This document shows, piece by piece, positions 1-6,448 of a stretch of DNA of 7,603 nt (the stretch's first letter is position 1; each line of letters begins with the position of its first letter). The translations under genes were made by a program, and so were the position numbers. The DNA comes from an uncultured Mycoplasmataceae bacterium (GTDB taxonomy: Bacteria; Bacillota_I; Bacilli_A; Mycoplasmatales; Mycoplasmoidaceae). The stretch spans positions 1 to 7,603 of the forward strand of contig CAMWRJ010000022.1 of NCBI GenBank assembly GCA_947176635.1, in the 5' to 3' direction. Below the pieces are notes generated by a model. That model saw only the letters and a program-made list of their open reading frames with translations. It did no database searches and was not told the origin of the DNA.

Positions 1-60
1 ATACAATATATAAGACACTATATAATATACTATATATTACAATGTATGTTACAATGTTAG
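1..60. repeat. Five 12-bp iteron-like repeats, candidate centromere/operator
   Basis: The 60 bp before the first gene divide into five 12-bp units starting at 1, 13, 25, 37 and 49. Units 2 and 3 share ACTATATA exactly 12 bp apart (17-24 and 29-36). Units 4 and 5 share TTACAATGT exactly 12 bp apart (37-45 and 49-57). Positions 3 (A), 5 (A), 7 (T) and 9 (T) of the unit are the same in all five. The array runs up to and overlaps the Shine-Dalgarno sequence of the RHH gene and covers its likely promoter. Small RHH partition proteins of other plasmids are known to bind such short direct repeats, which serve as centromere and operator. That role is inferred here. The AT-rich background makes some similarity expected, and the array may extend left beyond the window. 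Confidence 0.5.
21..26 (+). promoter_or_regulatory. Likely -10 box of the partition operon
   Basis: A perfect TATAAT lies 45 bp before the RHH start codon, inside the 12-bp repeat array. A -35 box at normal spacing would fall at or just beyond the left edge of the window, so it cannot be judged. If used, transcription would begin near 33, and a protein bound to the repeats would cover the promoter, which suggests autorepression. The surrounding TA-rich sequence also offers TATACT at 26-31, so the exact box is uncertain. Confidence 0.4.
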
Positions 61-70
61 GAGAATAAAA

Positions 71-424
71 ATGTCTAAAGATGATTTATTTAATTTTGCT
101 TTAAATAAAAATAATAAAACAAAATCAGAAGATTCTAAAATAGAACAAGAAAACCAAACAACAGAAACGTCTAATAATGAACAAGTAGATACAACAAATA
201 TCTCAGACACACAAAAACATGAATCTTTTAGTTCAACAATTAACGATGATGACTTAAAAATAAAACAACGTATTGAAAAAAAATATGTTCAATATTATTT
301 ACCGGTAGATTTAATTAAAGAAATTGATAAAGTTTGTAAAATGGATTCATTACAAAAAACAAATTTCATTGAATACTTATTTAAAATTGGTTTAGATGAT
401 TATAAAAAAAGAAAAGGAGAATAA
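71..424 (+). CDS. Small ribbon-helix-helix-type DNA-binding protein, probable partition partner of ParA
   Basis: This is a 117-residue protein with two parts. Residues 1 to about 65 are hydrophilic, rich in Asn, Thr, Ser, Glu and Lys, and probably disordered. Residues about 70-113 look like a ribbon-helix-helix fold: a short beta strand (YVQYYLP), a first helix (VDLIKEIDKVCKM), a turn, and a second helix (SLQKTNFIEYLFKIGLDDY) ending in a lysine-rich tail. The start is supported by AGGAGAA at 59-65. The ParA gene begins 3 bp after the stop, and its own AGGAG lies inside the end of this gene, so the two are cotranscribed and probably coupled. By analogy with small centromere-binding proteins of type Ib partition systems, it would bind the 12-bp repeats upstream, recruit ParA and repress its own operon. 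In most such systems the small gene follows parA; here it comes first. The fold is read by eye, so a CopG-like copy-control repressor is the main alternative. Confidence 0.65.
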   Translation: MSKDDLFNFALNKNNKTKSEDSKIEQENQTTETSNNEQVDTTNISDTQKHESFSSTINDDDLKIKQRIEKKYVQYYLPVDLIKEIDKVCKMDSLQKTNFIEYLFKIGLDDYKKRKGE

Positions 425-427
425 AAT

Positions 428-1258
428 ATGTCTGGAAAAATAATTACAATTTCAACTAATAAAGGTGGAGCCGGTAAAACAACTATTACATCAAATTTAG
501 CTTGTGATTTCGCTGTTAGAAATCCTGATAAAAACATTTGTTTAATTGACTTAGATGGTCAATGCGGCATTTCAGTAATGTTTGGACAAGATCCAAAAAA
601 TTACACAAATAATTCTATTTTGTCTTTTATAAATGGACAAAAAGAACTAAAAGATGTAGCAACAAATGAAATTATTAATTATAAAGAAGGGACATTAAAA
701 AACCTATATATTGTTCCTGCTGAAATAGCTTTACAAGAATTTGATGTTCAAGTTACTAAAAATTCAATTTTAAGAAATCATTTATTAGAGACTATTAACT
801 TTTTAAAAACAAAATTTGATTATGTTTTTATTGATACACAACCAGCAATTTCAACTTTAAATAAGATAGTCTATTCACTAGCAGATTTAATCATTTCTCC
901 ATTTGAATTAGAAATGCAAAATGTTGAAGGTTTTATGAGAGTCATCGATGAATTTAGAGATAACAATATAAAAAACAATCCTTTTATTACTTTATTACCT
1001 GTTAAAGTAAAAGAAAGAGTAAATTTAGATATTAGATTATTAGATTATGTAAAAAACACATTAGTAGCTCATGAATCAAAATGAAATAATAAAATTAAAT
1101 TACTGAACACGAGAATTCCTTTTTCAACACAATATAAATCAGCAGTTGCTCGTGATCATTTACCATTAATATTATCTAAATCAAAAGCAAAAGCTGTCGA
1201 AACTCAAAAAGAATTAATCAGAAGTATTTCTGATGAAATTATTCAATTATTAAAATAA
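428..1258 (+). CDS. parA: ParA/Soj-family partition ATPase
   Basis: With TGA read as Trp (W219, at 1082-1084) this is a 276-residue protein ending at TAA 1256-1258, a normal length for small plasmid ParA proteins. Under the standard code it would seem truncated at 218 residues. Residues 12-19 are the deviant Walker A motif KGGAGKTT, with the signature lysine K12. Residues 39-45 (LIDLDGQ) form the A' motif. Residues 131-139 (DYVFIDTQP) carry Walker B aspartate D136. The C-terminal part after W219 contains the usual IPFSTQYKSAVARDHLP-type segment and a final helix. There is no long N-terminal helix-turn-helix, as is typical of the small type Ib ParAs that leave DNA-specific repression to the partner. 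The family segregates plasmids or chromosomes by ATP-dependent movement over the nucleoid. AGGAGA at 415-420 supports the start. Soj is a common name for these genes in Spiroplasma plasmids. Confidence 0.93.
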
Positions 1259-1298
1259 AAAACATAATCCTTATTTTCCTAAAGGGTTATGTTTTTTT
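1257..1298. terminator. Bidirectional intrinsic terminator between converging operons
   Basis: AACATAATCC (1261-1270) pairs with GGGTTATGTT (1284-1293), giving a 10-bp stem with one wobble and a 13-nt loop. A T-run follows on the plus strand (1292-1298), and on the minus strand the stem is followed by a T-rich run complementary to the A's at 1253-1260. It would end parA transcription from the left and the adhesin/91-residue-protein transcript from the right. Confidence 0.85.
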
Positions 1299-1323
1299 GT
1301 TGGTTAATCAAATTTAGAAATAT

Positions 1324-1599
1324 TTATTCAAATAATTCTTTAGCTTTTTGATTAAGTTTTTCGATGTCTTTCTCAATTTCATTAATTGCTTTTGTATCAC
1401 ATTTTAATTCAGCACCATTTTTTGCTTCATATAAAACTGCTTTTTCTAAAAAGAACAAAGCTCTTTTATAACAATCAACACTAATTATTAATGATTCTTT
1501 ATTTTTGTCTTTTATTAAAATATCAATTAATTTAGCTTTTTCAATTTTTTCACCTAAATATTTAATAACTTTATTCAGTTTTTCAATTTCTTTTTTCAT
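1324..1599 (-). CDS. 91-residue coiled-coil-like protein of unknown function
   Basis: This is a short, highly charged protein with no signal peptide or membrane segment, so it is probably cytoplasmic. Residues 1-22 and about 65-91 are rich in Lys, Glu, Leu and Ile with heptad-like spacing (MKKEIEKLNKVIKYLGEKIE; INEIEKDIEKLNQKAKELF), suggesting a helical hairpin or coiled coil. The middle holds an amphipathic helix (YKRALFFLEKAVLYEA). It contains two cysteines and no tryptophan. The start codon lies 12 bp downstream of the large adhesin-like gene's TAG stop, and a weak AGAAAG ribosome site overlaps that stop, so the two genes share a transcript. The bidirectional terminator follows the stop. 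I do not recognise a family. A role connected to the surface protein is only a guess from position. Confidence 0.75.
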   Translation of the reverse strand: MKKEIEKLNKVIKYLGEKIEKAKLIDILIKDKNKESLIISVDCYKRALFFLEKAVLYEAKNGAELKCDTKAINEIEKDIEKLNQKAKELFE

Positions 1600-1611
1600 A
1601 TTTTAATCTTT

Positions 1612-4600
1612 CTAATTTAATTTTTTTGTTTTAATTCTATGAATTATTAGATATGTAGCTAAACTAATTAATATAGCTAATGGAATGAAAATACCTAATA
1701 ATCATAAATAATTTTCTGGTGGATTAAGATCAGGGATCAAATCGCTTGGAATGTCAGGCATATTTGGTACATTTGGTTTAGAATCATTGACTCTAGAATT
1801 TGTGATTTTAAATATACTAGCTCCTTTAGCTAATAATGAATTTGTGTTTCCTTGAATTGTCAGAATAACATTATTGGCAAAGCTATCTGCAGCAATATTT
1901 TTAACCAATTCATTTAAGTAATTTTCGTAATCTGGTATATATCATAAATCTCCTCATCCACTTGGATAGACTATTTCTGTATATGAATAAATATTCTCAT
2001 TTCATTCATACATAAATTTATCTTTATGTTCAACACCTGAATTATTTAAATTCTCAAAATATTGAGTGAATGCATTTCTAATTGCAGCAAAAATGTAATT
2101 TGAAATTACTATTTTAGCTTGATTAGTATCTTTATTAGCTATGTTAAAATCAATATTTTGAACTTTAATTCTATTAAAATTAACTAGAGTTTTTACATCT
2201 ACATCTTTTGAATTTAAAACATAAAAATCAGTTTCACCAGATAAATATTTAGAGCTAGCTACAGATTTTATTTTAAATGATGTTTTACGAGAAGGGTTAT
2301 CATCATTTATTAATAAATTATTTATGTTTGATCAATCAACATCAAAATCAGTATTATATTTTAAATCAACATAAGTTGTATTTCCAAATTCATCTTTTAC
2401 TTTATAGTTTTTAAAAAAATCATTTAATTCTTCAATTATAGAATTTTGAATATCTATTGAATTTTGTGAAGGTTGGTTGATTAAAATATTTGGAATTTTG
2501 ATTTTAGCTAAATCTAAAAAATTAGGATCATTTGTAGCTAAGATAGTTTTTTCGCCAACAACTAACGATTGATTAGGATTAGCTATAATTCTTATTTTAA
2601 TTGTTTCTTTTTTTAATTCATTATACGATTCTATTAATTTATTTAAATCAGATTCATTTATTGCTATATCATATTGATCTTTATAAACTATATTTCACTC
2701 ATTCAATTGAAATTTGATATTATTTATTATTTCATTTCTTAATTCTTCTTTATCATTTGAATTAAGCTTAATTGGATTTAAATTTAAATTAGCTAAATTT
2801 ATGTTTGTATTTTGATTTAAATTTAGATTAAATCCACTAAAACAATACTCATTCCAATAACCTAATACATCATTATAGCTTAGCTTTTCAATATCTGATT
2901 CTTTTAAACCGTAATTGCTTGTTAAATAATTTTTTAAATTAAATCCATGATAGCTTTCTCAAAAAGGAACAACAATATTATTTGTAGGTAATGTGCTACT
3001 AAATTTATTCAAAACAACACCTGTAGAATCAATTGATGATTGATCTACTACATTTACAAAATATTGCCCATAGGTTCCAAATTGTTCAACATCAGGTGCT
3101 TGATTTGGAAATCTAGATTTAATACTATAGTTTCATATTCCAGAAAACGAATTATAAGGTTGATTAGGATTGCTGGGTTCTATTTGAGTTGTTACACCTA
3201 CATTTAATAAATTTGGATTAGATGTAGGATTATTAGATTTTTGAAATCCATTTGTAGCATCAAATGATAAACCTGTTCTAAATGTTTTTCCTGTTTCATT
3301 ATCAAAAATTGTTTTTATACCTTTATTAATTACAGTTCCTGAAGCTATAAAACCATCAGCTATTCATCCATTTTCCATATTCCCTGTAGGTTTACCATTT
3401 TTATCATATGGATCAGGCCACATAGCTACATCAGGTTTTTGATTTACTCACAATAGTTCCTGAATCGTTCCTGTTTTAGGATCTAATTCCGGAATATAAT
3501 TTGGGTTATCAGAACCATCAGGAAATTTTTGAGTAATTAAATTTTTCTGATCTGGATTATTATTTGGGTCTCATGCGTAAAAGGCAATATCTAGCGGTGT
3601 TGATGAATTTCCAATATAAATAGTAACATTATATACTTCAGTTCCTGAGTCAAATATTTGTATTAAATATTTTTGAAATCCAGTATTATCATCATTTTCA
3701 CCACGATTATCAATTGGATTAGATAATGTTGTATGTGCTACTAAATTTAAAACAGGTATTTCTATACCATTTACTTTAATGATTTCATTTTGTGTTTCAT
3801 TAACATTAAATGTTAAATCAACGCTACTAAAAAATAATTTTGTTCCACCGTTTTTATTACCATCTGATGGCACTATTCTAAAACCATCATTTGTCGTAGC
3901 TGGAGTTTGGTCTGTTTGCTTCTTTACAAAAACCTTATCTCCCGATAAAAAAGGTACATCACTACCAGTCAAAATTAATCTATCTTCTATATTTGCACTT
4001 CTTGCAAATGAAGTTGTGATTGTTTGAACTGGAATTTTAAAAAATCAAGGTGATGGTTGATTATTTAAAACAAGTTCATTTGGAATGTTGTCAAATGTAA
4101 ATTTAATATTTATAAAGTTTTGTTTACTTACTTGATCTGTTTCAAAACTAATAGAAGCTTGTGGATTAGAACCTTCAAAATTACTTCCATATTTGTTTCA
4201 GAAATTATTCATTACCATTGATATATAATTCAATAATATTTGTTTATTAGTCATTATTCTATTTTCATTTGATCAGTCAATATTATTATCAACTTCATTA
4301 CCTTTATAATAGTTTTTTGTACTACCTAACTTTACATCATCTGGTAGAACTTTACTTAAAACATAACCATAGCTTGACGGTAAATCAGGATTGGGTTTTA
4401 ATAATTCTTCATCAAATTTTTTGTTTATATATGTAGGAATATTATTATCATCGAATTTGCTTGATGAATTTGAATACAATTGAATTGGAGTTTGAATATA
4501 ATTTAGTAATTCACTATATACATTAGCTAAATTTGTTCTGTCAGGTAAAGAGATTTTTGTTGATTGCGTTTGCTTTGTTTCTATATTATCTAATGTTGTG

Positions 4601-5823
4601 TATGAAATAGTTCAATTTATTAAACTTTTTCTTAAATCAGGTTGATAATTAATTTTGATTGCATCTCATAAATATGCAGGTATATAAGTGGATTTTATTT
4701 CTTCTATCATTTCATTAGCTATATTAGTAAAATCATCGGTCCATGTATTTAAAAATATAGTTTTATTTAAATAATTTCTAATATTTCTAGTTATTGTTTG
4801 CAAATTAAATGGTAGTTTTATATTAACTTGATGATCATAAAAATTTAACTTAATATTTTTTGGTAATCTATCTATATTACCATGCATTTGCTTATTTTGA
4901 TTATTTGTTAAATAATATTTTCATTTCCCATTAGCTTTTCAACTTTGTGTATCTAAATTCTTATAATTTAATTTAATATTTATTTTATTATTTACTAATT
5001 CTATTTTTTCCAAAAAAATATCAAAATAAAATGAACTCGGAAAACTAGCTTGAACTGGATTTCATAGTGCACCAAATCATGATATCCTGTAATCGAAGAA
5101 ATAATTATATATGAAATTACTATAACCATTATATGGTTTTTTATCAAATATCATTGGATAATAATTACCTAAGTTATATGTTAGAATACCATTTCCAAGT
5201 ACATTTAGTTTGGAGCCAAAACTATTATTAAGTTTAGTGTTAGTAAATTCGATCGTTTGCCTGTCTGAAAATTCTAAAGGGCCATCAACAGATTCTGTTC
5301 AAGTAGACACAGGGGTACCATGATTTATAGCTCATTCATGCTTACCTGATTTAGGTATATATTCATATCAATCATCTTTGAACCCCTGTCTAAAATGAGG
5401 CATAAAACTAATTTTTAATCAGTCAGTGGTTTTATTTAATTCACTTAATAATAAAATATTATCAGTATTAAATGGAATATATTTTTTAGTTGATTCAAAA
5501 ATTAAAGAATTAATTTTTTCATTAATACTATTTAAATATGTATCTAATGTTCTTGAAAATCAATCATAATTTGTATCCCCATTATTACTATATTCATAAT
5601 CTCTATTTCCGAATTTATTTTTATTAATTTTTATTTCACTACTTCCAAAATTACTTGTATTTCTACTATTCATTTTTATATCATTTGTTTCTTTTGTTAT
5701 ATTTTGAGTATCGATATTTTTTATTGAATTAGAATTATTTATATTTGTTATTAATAATGATGAAATTCCAGCTACTGTTGAAACTGTTAATAATTGAATT
5801 AAATATTTGAATATCTTTTTCAT
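1612..5823 (-). CDS. Large membrane-anchored adhesin-like surface protein (1403 aa), resembling Spiroplasma plasmid adhesin-related proteins
   Basis: Read with TGA as Trp, the frame is open for 1403 residues (about 25 TGA and 3 TGG codons) and ends in TAG at 1612-1614. Under the standard code it breaks into several false short genes. Residues 1-27 are a signal or anchor segment (MKKIFKYLIQLLTVSTVAGI followed by SSLLI) without a lipobox cysteine. Residues about 30-82 are a polar Asn/Ser-rich linker. Residues 85-600 are a mixed alpha/beta ectodomain rich in Asn, Tyr and Trp. Residues about 600-860 are beta-rich with Asp/Asn/Gly loops such as DPYDKNGKPTGN (804-815). Residues about 1009-1342 hold three related modules. 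A Pro-rich stalk (1350-1369) leads to one membrane helix (about 1372-1394) and a basic tail (HRIKTKKLN), so the bulk faces outside. C994 appears to be the only cysteine. The architecture (signal, repeats, C-terminal helix) matches what is known of ScARP-type adhesins on S. citri plasmids, which are implicated in insect-cell attachment. Assignment to that family is by recall, not alignment. Met at 5823 is chosen as the start because it opens a classic signal sequence; an in-frame ATG at 5841 is possible. Confidence 0.85.
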
Positions 5824-5827
5824 ATAA

Positions 5828-5865
5828 AACACAAAAACCATACATCTTATGATATATGGTGTGTT
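5828..5865 (-). promoter_or_regulatory. Leader hairpin with T-run before the adhesin start codon
   Basis: In the minus-strand transcript, CCATATATC (5859-5851) and GATGTATGG (5846-5838) form a 9-bp stem with one G-U pair and an AUAA loop. It is followed at once by UUUUU and then GUGUUUU up to the start codon at 5823. The flanking AACAC/GTGTT (5865-5861 and 5832-5828) can extend the stem past an internal loop. This has the form of a weak intrinsic terminator inside the leader, so attenuation, mRNA protection or translational control are all possible. No Shine-Dalgarno sequence is visible between the hairpin and the start. Confidence 0.45.
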
Positions 5866-5906
5866 GTTCTAATTGTAAATTTTTTTAAATGAGTTATGTA
5901 TTTATA

Positions 5907-5915
5907 ATTATATCA
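5907..5915 (-). promoter_or_regulatory. Extended -10 promoter of the adhesin-like gene
   Basis: On the minus strand the sequence reads TGATATAAT, a perfect TATAAT with the TG extension used by -35-independent promoters. The -35 position (about 5930-5935) falls in the upstream terminator stem and shows no good match. Transcription would begin near 5900, giving a leader of about 77 nt that contains the hairpin before the start codon. Confidence 0.55.
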
Positions 5916-5923
5916 AATACAAT

Positions 5924-5959
5924 AAAAAAACCTAGAATCACTAAAATTAGTGTTCTAGG
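5924..5959 (-). terminator. Minus-strand intrinsic terminator just upstream of the adhesin promoter
   Basis: CCTAGAA (5931-5937) pairs with TTCTAGG (5953-5959) and CACT (5939-5942) with AGTG (5949-5952), leaving one bulged base and a 6-nt loop. Read leftward, the stem is followed by seven T's (complement of 5924-5930). It would stop transcripts entering from the right and insulate the adhesin gene. The plus-strand side lacks a good T-run. Because the SSB operon already has its own terminator at 6285-6320, this second one suggests either leaky readthrough or a separate minus-strand transcript from the intergenic region. Confidence 0.7.
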
Positions 5960-5974
5960 ATAAAAACTTTTTCA

Positions 5975-6003
5975 TTTACGTAATCATTATCTTATGTTAT
6001 AAT
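5975..6003 (+). promoter_or_regulatory. Possible plus-strand promoter inside the junction
   Basis: TTTACG (5975-5980) and TATAAT (5998-6003) are 17 bp apart, and TG precedes the -10 box (TGTTATAAT, 5995-6003), the same extended form as the adhesin promoter. The -35 box lies in the outer arm and the -10 in the loop of hairpin A. Start would be near 6010. AT-richness makes chance TATAAT common, but the combined spacing and TG extension are above background. Confidence 0.4.
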
Positions 6004-6009
6004 AAACTT

Positions 6010-6087
6010 ATATAGATAATGATTAATGATATCAAGTGGTAAAATAATTTTAAAATTTTTAAAATTTCCATATTGATATCTTTTTTT
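6010..6087 (+). ncRNA. Candidate small RNA ending in hairpin B and a T-run
   Basis: From the predicted start near 6010, a transcript would run through the stem GATATCAA/TTGATATC (6028-6080) and into seven T's (6081-6087), which has the form of an intrinsic terminator. The product would be about 78 nt with no open frame. It overlaps no gene on the other strand inside the window. Copy-control or transfer-control RNAs sit in such places on other plasmids, but nothing here proves expression. Confidence 0.25.
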
Positions 6088-6110
6088 ACGTAAATGAATA
6101 AGTTGTTTTA

Positions 6111-6135
6111 GAAAAAATAATCACATTATTTTTTC
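6111..6135. repeat. Perfect 11-bp hairpin with a CAC loop
   Basis: GAAAAAATAAT (6111-6121) and ATTATTTTTTC (6125-6135) are exact complements around a 3-nt CAC loop. It directly follows the three-way-junction repeats and precedes a C-rich run (CCCTTCCCC, 6135-6143). It lacks the GC-rich stem of a strong terminator. As a DNA feature it could extrude in single-stranded DNA. Confidence 0.6.
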
Positions 6136-6188
6136 CCTTCCCCAATATTAGCTATATGAACTTAATCATACCTAACTTACTAATATTA

Positions 6189-6231
6189 GTATGCTTTTGA
6201 AATGTGTCAGGCCATTAACTCAAAAGCATAC
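6189..6231. repeat. Perfect 12-bp inverted repeat with a 19-nt loop
   Basis: GTATGCTTTTGA (6189-6200) and TCAAAAGCATAC (6220-6231) are exact complements. The loop contains TGTCAGGCCA, unusually GC-rich for the region, and AATG/CATT (6201-6204, 6213-6216) can add a small inner stem. A separate 14-bp palindrome, TACTAATATTAGTA (6178-6191), abuts its left arm, and ATATGCATAT (6239-6248) follows on the right. There is no T-run on either side, so it is not a standard terminator. It may be a protein-binding or single-strand origin hairpin. Confidence 0.65.
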
Positions 6232-6284
6232 ATTTGGGATATGCATATAAAAATGTTTTTTGGATTCAACAGGTTTAATTATAT

Positions 6285-6320
6285 AAAAAAATTAGCTTGT
6301 TTTCTAAATAAGCTAATTTT
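6285..6320. terminator. Intrinsic terminator of the lipoprotein-ssb operon
   Basis: AAAATTAGCTT (6288-6298) pairs perfectly with AAGCTAATTTT (6310-6320) over 11 bp around an 11-nt loop. Leftward, the core stem runs into seven T's (complement of 6285-6291), as expected for the minus-strand operon ending at 6469. The plus-strand side has only four T's, so it is weaker in that direction. The distance from the SSB stop leaves a 3' untranslated stretch of about 150 nt. Confidence 0.7.
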
Positions 6321-6322
6321 AA

Positions 6323-6349
6323 AATACTTTTTCTATCGATTAAAGTATT
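6323..6349. repeat. 8-bp inverted repeat beside the ssb terminator
   Basis: AATACTTT (6323-6330) and AAAGTATT (6342-6349) pair around an 11-nt loop containing ATCGAT. Leftward it is followed by TT and the main terminator stem, so it may assist termination or be a separate structure in the SSB mRNA tail. Confidence 0.4.
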
Positions 6350-6383
6350 AATAACCAAACTAACACATATAAAGTTATTTTTA

Positions 6384-6448
6384 ACCCACCCCTTTACCGG
6401 TAGCTGATAGAATTGAGACATAAGTCTAGAATAAAGAAAAATTCTTTA
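6384..6448. other. C-rich patch, palindrome and hairpins; weak oriT candidate
   Basis: ACCCACCCC (6384-6392), the palindrome TACCGGTA (6395-6402), AGAC-ATAA-GTCT (6416-6427) and the 7-bp hairpin TAAAGAA/TTCTTTA (6432-6448) lie in a row just after the SSB gene. The G+C content rises sharply compared with the surroundings. The pattern of a hairpin next to a conserved-looking non-AT-rich segment is reminiscent of nick regions, but no known nick sequence is recognised. Confidence 0.25.

Larger units (their letters stand above)
5961..6110. repeat. Nested inverted repeats able to form a three-way junction
   Basis: The outer arms TTCATTTACGTAA (5971-5983) and TTACGTAAATGAA (6086-6098) are perfect complements over 13 bp and extend outward with one mismatch through CTT/AAG (5967-5969, 6100-6102). 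Inside lie two further hairpins. Hairpin A is TAATCATTATCT (5981-5992) with AGATAATGATTA (6014-6025), 12 bp and perfect. Hairpin B is GATATCAA (6028-6035) with TTGATATC (6073-6080), capped by a 9-bp AT stem at 6046-6066. Three bases are shared between the outer stem and hairpin A, so two conformers can exchange. A nicking or initiator site, a single-strand origin or a regulatory cruciform are possible roles. Confidence 0.6.

Noticed and set aside
3779..4027. Plus-strand open frame of 82 codons
   Set aside because: It lies opposite the coding strand of the 1403-residue gene, has no ribosome site, and its composition follows from the antisense strand.
1702..4887. Separate short minus-strand frames at 1702-1908, 3571-3972, 4273-4479 and 4666-4887
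   Set aside because: All are in the same frame as the 1403-residue gene and are divided only by TGA, which codes for Trp here. They are not separate genes or a decayed pseudogene.
5824..5841. Alternative adhesin start at the ATG at 5841 (adds MVFVFY)
   Set aside because: It lies in the hairpin arm and adds hydrophobic residues before a normal MKK signal sequence. Neither start has a clear ribosome site, so 5823 is preferred but not proven.
5961..6110. Miniature transposable element with terminal inverted repeats
   Set aside because: The outer arms have no flanking target duplication and the interior is itself made of nested hairpins, which fits a structured control site better.
6156..6218. 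Plus-strand 20-residue hydrophobic frame beginning MNLIIPNLL
   Set aside because: No ribosome site or supporting promoter is visible, and the frame runs through the palindrome and hairpin at 6178-6218, so the sequence is better explained as structure.
6278..6283. Minus-strand TATAAT as a promoter for an RNA ending at 5924
   Set aside because: It has no TG extension or convincing -35 box and overlaps the T-run of the ssb terminator, so it is likely chance in AT-rich DNA.
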